This document shows, piece by piece, positions 1 to 11,081 of a DNA stretch of 64,000 nucleotides. The translations under genes were made by a program, and so were the position numbers. Under the pieces are notes generated by a model. The model ran no database searches. It worked only from the letters and a program-made list of their open reading frames with translations, and was not told the origin of the DNA. How positions within the stretch are numbered: position 1 is the stretch's first letter; each line of letters opens with the position of its first letter. The DNA is taken from contig BFEA01000111.1 in NCBI GenBank assembly GCA_003427395.1, forward strand, positions 1,797,096 to 1,861,095, given 5' to 3'. The DNA comes from Chara braunii (Eukaryota; Streptophyta; Charophyceae; Charales; Characeae).

Positions 1-1360
1 GCTCTGTCCGCCGAAAGCCTTGGAAGCTGAGTCCTGGCCTTCAACTGCACCACGGCAACAACAGAGCAACGCTCCCGACCTCGGACAAGGACGTGGTCGT
101 GGAACAATTCCGACATCCCCTGCCTGCCTTACGGGCATGAATGGCCTCACAATGCTGGTCGTTGAACTGTTGGGAGCAATGGCTGTCCCATTGCCATGCT
201 CCACATCCCTCACACAGGCGACAGCCAAGCNGACGNGGGGGGTCCGCAACCGCCCCCGCAAGCGCATGAGGCTGGACGACAGACTTCCAGCGACACCCCC
301 TCTCACACTCTCAACATCGAACACGGTTCCACGTTTCCATCCACCGCAATAGGAGACGGCCCTCCCACCACTGCTACCCAAGGGACAGTGCGCAAACAGC
401 CACCTTGCACCTGTCTGCTGGCCAAGACGGCCACCAGGCAAACGCGTCACCCACTTCATACATGCGCGTAGCATCGCTAGGAGGATGCCCGACTGCTAAC
501 GACATACCCTGCTGGGAACACCCTGTCTCAAGGCACTCAACCCCCAACGATCGCTGAGAGCTATGGAGATGGCTGGGAAAGAGGGCAAGCCGTTGTCCTC
601 CACGGGAACCCACACAGTGCAGCAGCCGGCTGAAATTCAAAAATCGGCGGGGATGCCCTCCATTCGAACGCCGGCTGAAATTAAAAAATCGGTGGGGAGG
701 CCGACTCCCCATTGGGACCACCGCGAGTTGCCGCACGGTCCCCGACAACTCTCGTGCGACAGACCACGATGGTCGCCTCTGTGTTCCCGGGACAGGCCAT
801 GCGGTCCACCGGATGCCTGTCGGACAAACCAGCCTTCCGAGGCCGTTTGCGGCGGAAGGCCTCGAAGGGACCTACCATGTAAAGTTGGCACAAAATTTCG
901 GAAATTGAGCTGCCACGTTTGCTTTTCTGACATAAAAACGATGTGGAAACGCCCATCCGATGCTTTCCAGGCCGCTTCCTACGGCCTGTGGGGTCTGAAA
1001 AACCACTCCGCGGCAATCCGTCCGCCTTTCCGCGAGCGTCCGCGAGCCTGTGGGGTCGACAACATAAGGTAGGAGCATATGGCTCTTGGCATACAATTAA
1101 ACAGACATGTACCAGAAATGTGTGCCTAGTGCAGCAAAGTTTGCTAAGCGTTTAGACCCACAGGACGAACATCATCAACAGATTCGACACAAAAAAAGAT
1201 TTTAACAAAAAAGAAACTAAGATGGGCAAATTATAGCTCTAACTAATCTGAAAATCGTGGCAGGTATCTCGACATGAACCGCATGCTTTTTCTTTGGAAG
1301 GAAATAGGCAGATTACTACATTCTCAAGATACATCTATCTATAATGGTCCACTCACTGAA
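1..1360. other. Gene-less region with a short direct duplication
   Basis: I see no recognisable coding region. Two adjacent copies of a unit beginning GCCGGCTGAAATT and ending near ATCGGYGGGGA lie at about 624-700. Single N bases at 231 and 236 mark assembly uncertainty. Open frames here overlap on both strands and show no family motif. Confidence 0.5.
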
Positions 1361-1512
1361 ATACAAAAATGCAGTATGCTGGGAGCCCCGACCCTGCACT
1401 ATGCTGCAAGAAATGTGTGCATACTCTGTGCAAGGAAGGCCTCTTACTACCTAATGATCTGTTCCAATATTCATTGGATATCACTAGACAGGAAGAACCA
1501 TGTTCGTATGTG

Positions 1513-2952
1513 TCAGTCCCCTTGAACAGGTGGTCTGGAAATATGCAGTGGCGGATGCACCACATAACCCATGATTCGGACTATCAAATCCTCGTGCAAT
1601 GTCTCCCAGCAAGTCCCTTTGAAGATGTGGACAAAGCGCTTGCAGTTCATTTGAAAGTGTTGGATATCTCCTTGTCGCGGCACTTCCATCGAGGATGCAC
1701 AACGGCTAAAAAGCCTTACAATGAAGTCAAAGTCATTGTACATGGAGAGAGGAAATGGCATGAGGCCATGACGCCAGGGAGGCAGCGACAGGCAGTAAGC
1801 ACTCAAACTCTGACCTACCAGAATAGGTAATAGAGTGTCCTTCGCCTTGGGCAAAAGAAGCTTTACCAAGTTGGAACAAGCTTTTCTTCTGCTCACGTCC
1901 TAACATTGAGGAGACCGTGGCCAACGAGTAATAGAGTGTCCTAACGTTGATGTCGAAGGATTCAGCATCAAGCACCAACGAGTCTTCTTCTTTATCACCT
2001 CCACCACCAGAGTACCAACTTCCTGATATTCTCTATATTGTAGGGACGTCACCATGTGGCTTGTTCTGTTCTTTAAACCACAAACTTAGCTCGGATCTGG
2101 GGTTGTGTCTCCTCGTGTTCAGCAAAGCCATTGGCTTTGGCAATCAAAGTGCCAGTCTCTCGATATTGGATCTTTGTGCACCAGCCAATGGTTTCGTGAC
2201 AAGCAGAGGTACACCACATGAGCATCCGGAGCGGGAAGTGCTGACTGTCGCCTCCCACCAAATCGAAATCAAAGAGGTGTGCATGCATATCTAACAGGGA
2301 ACAAGCATAAGCGCTGTCGAAAAATGTGTATTGCTCTGTTTTGTAGAAGTCAAACAGTTTCTGGGCAAGAACCTCATCGCACTCACGTGTGACATCCATC
2401 CCTGACCGCTTGAACATTTTCTCCAGCAGTCCCTTTGAATGAGACAATGAAAACTTTGAAACTCCAGAGCTTTACTGCCATCCACATTAAGGCGATGGCG
2501 ACAACGACAACCCCTCTGGTTTCACAAAAAACGACAACGAACCCTCTGTTTCGCGGCAAGCTGACTAAAAATGTCATTCGCCATGTCCGCAACCGCACAA
2601 CAGTCTGAAATATCTGCAGCTTTGCGAAAGCTGCGGACAAACGTAGCAAACTGACCGACGAAAACATCACGATTCCTCTTTAGGAGATCGAGATTTACTG
2701 GCCGCAGCAAGAATTCACTTAATTCAAGTTAATTGTGAAAAAATCATAGAGTGAGAAGGCCTCACATGGCTCAAGTGTAGCCAGTTGGAGGGGAATCACA
2801 TGATACTTCACGTGATACTTCTCGAACACGCTTCCTTGGAAAGCACTTCGGAAGTCAAGAGGGACAGCATCAACACGCGGTTCTTCCATCTCCATCATGT
2901 TTAAGATTGCTTGCTCAGCTGTTTGACTTCTTGCGCAGATGGACATATTCAT
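1513..2952 (-). other. Possible exons or decayed coding sequence, unidentified
   Basis: Four open stretches on the minus strand (2719-2952, 2522-2710, 2073-2447, 1513-1896) have ordinary amino-acid composition rather than low complexity, for example a segment reading ECDEVLAQKLFDFYKTEQY. They could be exons of one minus-strand gene or relics of a mobile element. I recognise no family and cannot place splice sites. A short direct duplication around the phrase TAATAGAGTGTCCT occurs at 1828-1841 and 1929-1942. This is an observation, not a gene model. Confidence 0.2.
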
Positions 2953-3900
2953 ACCCGCCGCCTAAAATTGCTGTCAATTAACATTCCAAAGCTTGAGTGG
3001 AGCAAGGAAAGACTTGAGGTCTTCGAAGCGGCAATGCTGCAATGTTCCTTTCCGGAAAAGGAAAGTGAACTTCGACACTTCCATTTACGAATCCTCCTCC
3101 GAACACCCGCAGGTGCAAGAAAAGGGGAAGGGGGATGGAAGGGGGCTGGCGTGGAGATGGGGGAGGAAGAGGAGAAACGAGGAGGAGGGAAAGGTGGAGG
3201 AGAATGATCTTAACATCTTACAAAGTGAATAGGTGATAGGTGATAACGGTGCACGATGGGAGAGAGATTTGCAGGGCAGAGCAGGCTCAAGTGGAGTGGT
3301 CACACAGAGAGCGCAGCAGCTCTGACTTGAGTGTTTATCTTCAATGATATACACTGAGACTTCTAGTTCCCTTTGCCTATTCCACACCTTTACAGAATTA
3401 CTATGAGACACTCTCCTTCGGCTTTTTCCTCCATTACAATGTAAAACCTGCCTAAGGACTTCCACTACGAAACATGCTCTCTATTGGGATGGTCTAAAGA
3501 CTACTCTAAGCGATATCCGGGCAAGCAGATCCAGTGAGTTTGTTCTGACTGCCCTAGCGAGTTTGATCACAGAGCAGATCATTGATTGCCCTCACACATC
3601 TATCACGTCAACGCAGTGCAACGTATATCAATTTGGCTGCCCATGAATGATCCTCCAAAGGTGATGATACGACTGGTGGTTCAACCTGAAGCCAACTGCT
3701 TCCTCTCTTTCGAAACGAACTGTACCAATTACAACCACCTGATCCTGGTTCAGACAATCAAACCAGTTGCCCTGTCAAGGATCCGAAGCGCTCGTTCGCC
3801 ACCATCTTGAAGTGCCAGGAATGAAGGCCAAATAACCTTAGCACTGGTGGGAGGCAGAAGAGCATCGCCTGTTCAAGCCCAGTCAGGCATAGTCATGCTG
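2953..3900. other. No gene recognised
   Basis: The stretch contains a purine-rich block (about 3117-3206, GGGGGAAGAGG-like) that makes an artefactual Gly/Glu-rich frame. A possible Pol III B-box-like word TGTTCAAGCCC sits near 3871-3881. Nothing else is supported. Confidence 0.4.
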
Positions 3901-3903
3901 TCA

Positions 3904-4130
3904 CATACCTGGAATCACCAGGTATGGTCCAGACCCATGAACAGCAAGAGCGGCGAGAAACAACAATCCAATGTAGCAGAGGTCTGAATCAACCAATCCC
4001 ACTCATAGAATACAGGACTAGTACAATGCACTCATCATAAGCAATGAGATGTCAAGGAGGGTGTCATACACAGAAGAAATGCCCATCCTTGCTCACGCAC
4101 AATCATGGGGAGAAACCATGTATGATCGGG
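3904..4130. repeat. Repeat segment with terminal hairpin, second copy at 10.25 kb
   Basis: A perfect 9-bp stem with 5-nt loop (CATACCTGG-AATCA-CCAGGTATG) lies at 3904-3926. The following ~190 bp is clearly related to 10,245-10,420: both run AGAAACAACAA, CCAAT/ATCC, GAGGTCTG, ACTCAT, CAATG-ACTC-TCATC, GCATACA and ATGGGGAGA in the same order. The segment lies just downstream (minus strand) of the Helitron helicase remnant, so it may be Helitron 3' sequence, which characteristically ends with a hairpin. I did not find a convincing CTRR terminus. Confidence 0.45.
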
Positions 4131-4374
4131 GAACCGGGAGGAAGGAGGAGGAGGAGGAGGTGTGGTGGTGAGAGTGTGTTGATCAGCGGTCGAAGGTGTG
4201 GTTGGCTGAACCATTGTGCATGTGGCGTCTTGTGTGAAGTGGTTATAGAGTTGTATCATCATCAGTTGTTGGGATGTAATTTGTGGTTCAGGGTGGTGGT
4301 TGCCATTGGAGTGGAGTGCATGTTGCAGACACCTTGGGTGGAGAAGTATGCGAGGCCGAACGGACTCGTGTTTG

Positions 4375-5435
4375 TCACTTGGGTTGGTGGGATATCTTAG
4401 AGGGATCTGCACACAATGAGAGGAAATGTGAGCCAGTTATGTCAGAACTTGTTTGTACACAATGTTTGTTGTGTAGTTGGTGCTTGCGGACAAAGAGCAA
4501 TGGATAAGAGATGGATCTCCAACACGGAATGCGGTGACATAGAGTCGTCGACTGTGTGCAAAAAAAATGCTGTTTCAGATCAATGCCATCATGTTTGACT
4601 GTTTGTCCCTGTGATTTGTTCACAGTAATAGCAACAAGTAAGGCGGACAGAAAATTGTCTTCTTTGCCATGGGAAAGGGGATGTTTCATCAGAGTGACAA
4701 TTAGGAGAATTCTTGGGAATAAAACTGGAAAGAGGAGGGGTAGGATGCATGGATGCATTAAATGGATGTCAGTGATAGAGTTGATGATGAGGTGTCTGTC
4801 ATTGCAAAGACCATTTATCATGGCTATGTTTCGCAGGAGAATGATAGGTGCACCTTGCTTGATTAGGAGATTGTGGGGAGGTACAGAAGGGACGTCAATT
4901 GTGCTGAGTGCGTCGATGTGGACATCCGGGTACGTCTGGTTTTCGAGAAGCGTGTCTGCACTGAGTGGAATGATATTGGATCTGGGGAATGGAATGGAAT
5001 GAGAATAACTGCATTGACGGCAGTGACAGATTTGTTTTCCAATGAAAGGATGAGGCAGTCTGTAAGCCTGTGCAGATCGCGGGAGTTCGTGTGGAGGTTG
5101 GGACATGTGCGGGCAATAAGATTCGTTGTCCCTACATGTTGTAGACATAGGTCAGCAGGGAGTTCAATCGTGTTAGGAGGTGTATTTGCTGGTCGAGGAA
5201 GTGTGCCATCTCCTGGTGATCTCCGAGTGCCAAAAAATCGACCCTGGATTGAATGCACGAAAAAACAAAGGAACAGGAGCAGGAAGCCAAGAAACAAGAA
5301 GACACGGAAGACAAGGACAACAGAGCACAGAAACTTAAACCACCAGTACTTCAGAGGCACTCTTTTCCGAGGCTGGAAACGGCATGCGAGCCAAAAAAAA
5401 GCAAACCAGCACGGGCTTCCTTCAGCGCCAGCCAT
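4375..5435 (-). pseudogene. Helitron Pif1-like helicase, C-terminal fragment, frameshifted
   Basis: The minus strand encodes the end of a Helitron-type (Pif1/RecD-like superfamily 1) helicase, the enzyme of rolling-circle transposons. The first part reads in the frame of 5435-4863, with NTIELPADLC, LIARTCPNL, LTDCLILSLENKSVTAVNA. It then shifts into the frame of 5148-4375, which carries LLIKQGAPIILLRN (residues 94-107), NGLCND (112-117), PRILLI and the conserved helicase signature ITVNKSQGQT (174-183). This order matches the last third of Helitron helicases. The Rep nuclease and earlier helicase motifs are absent and the upstream sequence soon runs into unrelated DNA and (CT)n, so this is a truncated, dead copy. 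A host PIF1 gene is less likely given the divergence and the repeat context. Confidence 0.8.
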
Positions 5436-5639
5436 TTTGCTTTAGAGGCTGAGCCCTGAAAGTTGCGGCTGCGTGCAAGCCACATATTTTATTCTTTGGC
5501 TGGGTAACGCACTGGTGGTTTAAGCTGGAGCCCACTCATCTTTGAATGTAAGGAATTTAAGCTTAGGAATGAACCTGATCTGCGTGAAGTACTGAATGTG
5601 CTATGATCCTGTTGAATTCATGAAGAAAGAATCAACTCT

Positions 5640-5640
<1 letters not shown>

Positions 5641-5699
<59 letters not shown>

Positions 5700-5700
5700 N

Positions 5701-5790
<90 letters not shown>
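5641..5790. repeat. (CT)n microsatellite
   Basis: About 150 bp of uninterrupted CT dinucleotides on the plus strand, with one N at 5700. The N and length suggest the true array length is unresolved. Serine/leucine-repeat frames across it are not proteins. Confidence 0.95.
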
Positions 5791-5792
<2 letters not shown>

Positions 5793-6030
5793 AGTAGCGC
5801 TAGTGGCTATGGCAGGTCAGAGGAGAATGCACGTCAACTATGCTTCTCCCTCTTCCTACCCCTATGCCTCACTCGCAGATGAAGTCCATGTCCAACCAGA
5901 ACCCTGGCAGGGGGTTTCTAGATGCAATGATCCGCGTACCTCGTTGTCATTCTCCACAGCACATGCCCACATATTTACATGCCAGAGAACCCAACCAGCT
6001 TACAGCAGGCAATGAGCTAAACGACTTGTG

Positions 6031-6620
6031 GTTCACACGCCAAGGAGAAATCACGTAGAGATTACACTCAACAGCTTCTCTTCCTCCCCCTCTTGCATGC
6101 CTCTACATGGCTTCACCAGAACACCAGGAATCAACAGCCGTGATTTTCCTCAAAACCCAACTTCAAAGTCTTTTCCTCTCTCCGTCTCCATTCTAGCGTC
6201 TAATCCCAATGAGTATCTTCCCAATAATCTCACCACCTAATCAGTGAGCTCTTCCCTAAAACGGCTGAGGCAACCCCACTACCTCTACCCACTACTTCAC
6301 ACGCCAAGGAGAAATGACGTAGAGATTCCACTCAACACCTTCTCCTCCTCCCCCTCTTGCATCAACTAGACAACTTGTGGTCCACACGCCAGGGAGAACT
6401 GTCGTAGAGATTACACTCAACACCTTCTCTTCCTCCCCCTCTTTGCATGCCTCTACATGGCTTCACCGAAACATCAGGAATCAACAACCGTGAACTTCCT
6501 AAAAACACAACTTCAAAGTCTCAATCTCCCTCTCTATTCTAGCATCCAATCCGAATGAGTCACTTCCCAATAATCTCACCACCTAATCACTTAGCTCTTC
6601 CCTAGAACAGCTAAAGTCAA
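6031..6620. repeat. Direct duplication of a ~330-bp unit
   Basis: The segment starting CACACGCCAAGGAGAAAT (6037) recurs as CACACGCCAGGGAGAACT (6382). In both copies it is followed by GTAGAGATTACACTCAACA, TTCTCTTCCTCCCCCTC, GCATGCCTCTACATGGCTTC and AATCTCACCACCTAATCA. A third partial copy starts at 6299. Copies differ by scattered substitutions. No coding potential is recognised. Confidence 0.85.
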
Positions 6621-6769
6621 CCCCACTAACTCTACCCAGTACCCACAGCTGCAGCCAACACAAGTACACGAGTCGCGCACGACAGTCAAGGGAGTCAAAA
6701 TGAGACATCCTTCAAGCGACTTCACGAACAATTACATGTGCTCCAAGCACACTGAGGCCTCCCGCCGAT

Positions 6770-7380
6770 GTGTCTGGATGGACTGGCTGGGGTTCTCTAG
6801 TGGAACACCAGTCAGTCGGCCAGTCTCTAAACCCGCCCTATCTCAAGCATAGTGTTTCATGTGGGAACCCTTGGTTCTCCGACCAAGGATCTCAGAAGAC
6901 AAAAAAAAGTCGTTTGCGCATCCAAACGAGAAGGAACCCGAGGGCGGGAATCCCCAAGGTATGGTCTGGACGTTGTAGAAGGACAACGTGGAAAACAACA
7001 ATGCCAATGGGTGCTAGTTCCACCTCGGGACAGGACCCAAGTCCCAAAAAGAATGGCACTTGGGGATGGAACCAACTGGTCAGACCAAGTCAGGACAATC
7101 CTGAAGGAAGATCCCAAGAAAGGGACCACATTGCAGGCCAGAATAAGCCTGAAATTAACAAACACGGAGGGGCCACATTGCAGGCCATGACAAACCTTAG
7201 ATTTACAAACGCAGAAGGGACCAGACTGCGGGCCACAACAAATCTTAAATTAATAAACACGGGCTCTGGACAAAGTAGGAAGCCCCCAAAACCATGTGTC
7301 TCAACTGTAAGGACTGAAGAAAGGCCTAGACGGGGAAAAATAGGCCATGGAGCCTACAAACCAAACCCTCCCCCTTGAAA
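6770..7380. repeat. Repeat-rich open frame including three ~54-bp degenerate units
   Basis: A 202-codon open frame on the plus strand contains three tandem units of roughly 50-60 bp at 7129-7265. Each has a GGRCCA-NNNTGC-GGCCA motif followed by AAAT/AACAAAC-type sequence. The protein is Arg/Lys/Pro-rich and lacks a family motif. I regard the frame as fortuitous. Confidence 0.5.
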
Positions 7381-7404
7381 TCCATAGGAGCCATAAAATA
7401 AAAT

Positions 7405-7520
7405 AGGTCATTTCTCGGCCTTTTGGCTAAGATCAAGTGTAGTATCTGTTCTGATCAGTTTAATATCTGATCCGTGGTCCATCGGACCACNAAAAAAAAA
7501 AAAAAAAAAAAAAAGGTCAT
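7405..7520 (+). pseudogene. Retroposed 5' fragment of U2 snRNA with poly(A) tail
   Basis: Positions 7411-7490 match the universally conserved 5' half of U2 snRNA. The branch-point-pairing region is present (TCTCGGCCTTTTGGCTAAG, then TGTAGTATCTGTTCT). TTTAATATCTGAT follows, and the stem-loop IIa hairpin GTGGTCC-ATC-GGACCAC ends the match. The Sm site and 3' stem-loops are missing. The RNA part is joined directly to a run of about 23 A (one N at 7491). The 7-bp word AGGTCAT occurs on both sides (7405-7411 and 7514-7520) as a probable target-site duplication. This is the signature of LINE-mediated retroposition of a truncated U2. It cannot be a functional U2 gene. Confidence 0.9.
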
Positions 7521-7598
7521 CCCAGGAAGATCCCAAACGTGACACTTGGAATACCCCTTAGGTCTAAGCCAGAACGTGATCTGACACAGGCCTTTAGA

Positions 7599-7711
7599 CC
7601 TACCTTCTTCCCCCGAATACAACGTACGGTCATTATAGCTGCATCTAGACTGAAAGATGCCTCAAATACAGCTATAATGACCGTACATTGTACTCGGGGG
7701 AAGAAGGTAGG
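7599..7711. repeat. Foldback element with ~46-bp arms (MITE-like)
   Basis: The left arm (7599-7644) begins CCTACCTTCTTCCCCCGA. The right arm is its inverted copy ending TCGGGGGAAGAAGGTAGG at 7711. About three mismatches and roughly 20 bp of loop are visible. Related single arms occur at about 19,655-19,713 (ending GAAGACGGTAGG) and 26,612-26,648 (CCCTACCGTCTTCCCTCGA), so this is a dispersed family. A transcript would form a long hairpin. Confidence 0.85.
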
Positions 7712-9990
7712 GAGTGCAATTCAAAGAAAATTACACTCCTAAGTTCCTAGCTCGAGTCTTAGCCGAAAAACAGGCCAGATTCATTCCTCGGATTTGGCAG
7801 TCATAAGACACACCGCTACCTCGGGATAAACTTCACACTAGCCCTTATCTTAAACCACCATTGTGTTTCCCTGCTTGAAAAACAAATATGCGGCTCATTT
7901 ACAGCCGCAAGTTTCAGGGCCAGGACGCAGTTGATAAATTTCATGAATGGCCTTTGTTGTGTTTCCGGCCGCCAAAAGTCACAGTGAGGGCCCCCCAGCC
8001 GATATATGGGTCAAATACTGGTGGTTTAAATGCATCTGACTGCATTTACGACCAGAACTCGATGTATCTGAACCCCATTATGTCCACGAACAAGTAAAAA
8101 AGCCCTAGTGTGAGTACGCCCTCAGGGTGACAGAGGCATATCGAAAGGCGTGATAGTACCACCTATTGACAGAAACCCAGGTGGCACACTCGTGGAATGC
8201 CCAATACTTTGCAGGGAGGGGATGACAGGACATTTGACCCACACCCGGGGTATATGAGGGTGACGAGTGTTATGGCTGCTGACAGAATATTACCCCACTA
8301 GAAAGGCTTGGAAAAAATTGGGGAGGTGCAACAGACAAAAGAGAATGAGGACCTAGTACACAATGGCAATTACAAGGAATATGAGCGAGAGCGATGGACA
8401 GAATCCAAATTGCAAAATCACGTTGTAGTCCAGATAGTCATGTACCAAGCAGAGAGCACAATGCACCAAGATACAATCCAAATAAGAGCAATACAATGAA
8501 CCCAAAAGTCAATGTCGACGCTCTCTGGCCACACCAACATAGTATCCAATGTCGCTCCTCTTAATTGGCGCTCAGTGCCCAGCCTACATTACTCAGCCAA
8601 TCTAGACTATCTACGTTCATGCAACAGGATCAATCGAAGTTGAAGACCAATGTACGTGACGTCCACGCCAATGCAGACTGCCAGCATACACCAGGTACGT
8701 GTCTCACTACTCCCCTCGTCATCCCTGACTCCCCTTTGCATGTGCCTCCTACCCGAAGACCACCATCGCCATCACCCTGCATGCGCCCAGCAGCCCGGCT
8801 ATGGCTGCCGTGCCCCCGCTGCTTCCGCAGCGCCCCCTCTCACCTCCAGCATCCATGCGCGCCCTGGCCAGCAGCGCTAGCGCAGCTGCTCGTGTGTCGA
8901 CGCAGCAGCGTGGCCACATTGCCTACACCGGCCAGAATGGCTGGAGCTGGAGCGAGCACTTTCCTTTATGGAGAGTGCGCCCTGCTTCGGCCTCTGCTTG
9001 AGCCTGCTGGGCTGGGGCCCAGTAGCTTCGCGTTGGGCCAAAGTGTCTGCACCCAGGCCCACACAGATAGTTGCCTGGGGGCGCAGCTTCGGGACGCGCC
9101 CAACCACCCCATGAAGCCTGTGAGGTGTTTGCTGCATTCTCATTGGCTTGCCGCCAATGTGTGATGTCCCAGCTGCATTCTCAGTGGACCACGGCCGAGG
9201 GGTGATATGTCGGTCTCTGAATGCGTGTGCCCAGGGCCTCAACCAACTGAGCCCTGTGCTCAACTGTACGACGCAGCAGCTGCTTCTGGAAAGAGCCTGA
9301 AAGGCTCACGTTGCCCTGTAACCAACTGGCGTGCTGCAACTGTCTGATAAACCCTCGCACAAAAAACGACAAAAGCAGGCCTCCCACGAAGATGCAGGCC
9401 CACTTTCAAATAGGGCGGGAATGAGGCTTGCTGGGGGCCAAGCCCAGTACGTGTGTATGCCCGACAAGGGCCTTTTGAGGGCTCAAACCTCGCACAATGC
9501 ACAAAGACCTGCAAAAGGAGCGACCAAGTGTTACATACCTTAAAACCCAACAAAGAACGGCTGCAAAAAGCTTAAACCACATAATGAGGAATGCAAGCGT
9601 CAAGCACTACAACCTAAGAACGATGCGGGAACTGAAAGACTGAATCTCCAAAACAAGACCGGATCGCCGAAACGAACGAGCTATGCAGAAAAATAATAAA
9701 TGAGGAAGGAATAAACATTCCGAGAACACATGACATAAAGAAGATGTTTTCTAAACTACCGGACGTAAAAGTCACAAAAGCACCGAACTGGCTCACACAA
9801 GTTTAGGACAAATGGTATAGTCTATACTATGGAGTTGATCAGTCTCAAAATACGTGGGCAGTAATCCAGGTTCAGAAGAGCTCATCGTGAAATGGTGACA
9901 TGGTGCAGCAATCTGTGAGACTGCCCTAACGTTCTATTATTTCAGTTGAAAAATACTACGGTTTGATCAGGCCCAGGCACTAGTCCCTTC
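7712..9990. other. No gene recognised
   Basis: Overlapping open frames near 8565-9264 on both strands are GC-rich, Pro/Ala/Arg-rich and without motifs. I see no splice pattern, RNA gene or mobile-element terminus that I can defend. Confidence 0.4.
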
Positions 9991-10244
9991 GGACGTCCAG
10001 CCAGACCACTGCCCAGATTGATCCAGAGGTCCGGGTGACCGGACAGGAGCCAAACATCCCAGACATTCCAGACCTTGACTGCCTGGACGACTGCCTGGGT
10101 ATCTATATGCGTCCAGAAATGAGCTACAAACGGAAAAGCGGAACTGAAATGGGGTTGCAAAACACTAAGCGCATGGAAGATCTTGTGCTCTTGGTGTCGT
10201 GCTTATCAGTGGATATGTAAGGCGCAGATCCAACAATCACCAAA

Positions 10245-10420
10245 GTGAAGAGAAACAACAAATACAATCCAGCGGAGGTCTGGAAACGATCAATAGGACT
10301 CATGTAACTTGGAACTCAGACAATGTACTCGTCATCACCCGGAACGGCAATGAGGGTAGCATACATGGAAGGTCCCTCCTTGCACATACACACAGATGGG
10401 GAGATAATCATTGATGATGA
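10245..10420. repeat. Second copy of the 3.94-4.13 kb repeat
   Basis: This segment is collinear with 3940-4130: AGAGAAACAACAAATAC, AGCGGAGGTCTGG, AGGACTCATG, CAATGTACTCGTCATC, GCATACATGG, GATGGGGAGATAATCA. It is followed by a purine-rich tract and then a (CT)n array. It may be the 3' end of a second Helitron copy related to the helicase remnant. Confidence 0.6.
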
Positions 10421-10568
10421 GGGGAGAAAAGGAGGACGGATGTGGGAGAAGAAACAAGAGAGACAGCCCGAATACAATGGCCAAAATGGTAACAACACTC
10501 AATCGCCTCAAATACAATGTTGAGTCTGAGCCTTGGAGAAGACTCACTGAAATACTCACCAAGTCTCT

Positions 10569-10642
<74 letters not shown>

Positions 10643-10681
10643 CCGAAAGGAGATGGTGGATATGGAGGGGAGGAGGAAAAG

Positions 10682-10745
<64 letters not shown>

Positions 10746-10865
10746 NNNNNNNNNNNNNNNNNNNNNNNNNNNNNNNNNNNNNNNNNNNNNNNNNNNNNNN
10801 NNNNNNNNNNNNNNNNNNNNNNNNNNNNNNNNNNNNNNNNNNNNNNNNNNNNNNNNNNNNNNNNN

Positions 10866-10942
<77 letters not shown>
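10569..10942. repeat. Two (CT)n arrays, the second with a 120-N gap
   Basis: (CT)n fills 10,569-10,638 and 10,684-10,942, separated by about 45 bp. The second array encloses N at 10,746-10,865. The gap sits inside the array, so its size is an estimate. Confidence 0.95.
10746..10865. other. Assembly gap (120 N)
   Basis: A run of N flanked on both sides by CT dinucleotides; it failed to assemble because of the microsatellite. Confidence 1.
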
Positions 10943-10946
<4 letters not shown>

Positions 10947-10965
10947 GACAGATACTGACCAGTGA

Positions 10966-11080
10966 AAGATGCTTCCTTGAGCCACAACAGATTGCAGAGT
11001 GAAGCCCGGCTATGGCCAGCACACAAAGATGCTTCCTTGAGCCACAGCAGATTGCAAAGTGAAGCCCAGCTATGGCCAGT
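10966..11080. repeat. Direct duplication, ~60-bp period
   Basis: AGATGCTTCCTTGAGCCACA begins one unit near 10,966 and recurs near 11,026. Both copies continue CAGATTGCARAGTGAAGCCC and then GCTATGGCCAG. Two units with few mismatches. Confidence 0.9.
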
Positions 11081-11081
11081 A

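Noticed and set aside
5596-6015. Open frame encoding long Ser-Leu repeats
   Set aside because: Translation of a (CT)n microsatellite; the same kind of frame appears on both strands at every CT array.
7411-7490. Functional U2 snRNA gene
   Set aside because: Lacks the Sm site and 3' half, ends in poly(A), and I see no USE/TATA promoter pair upstream.
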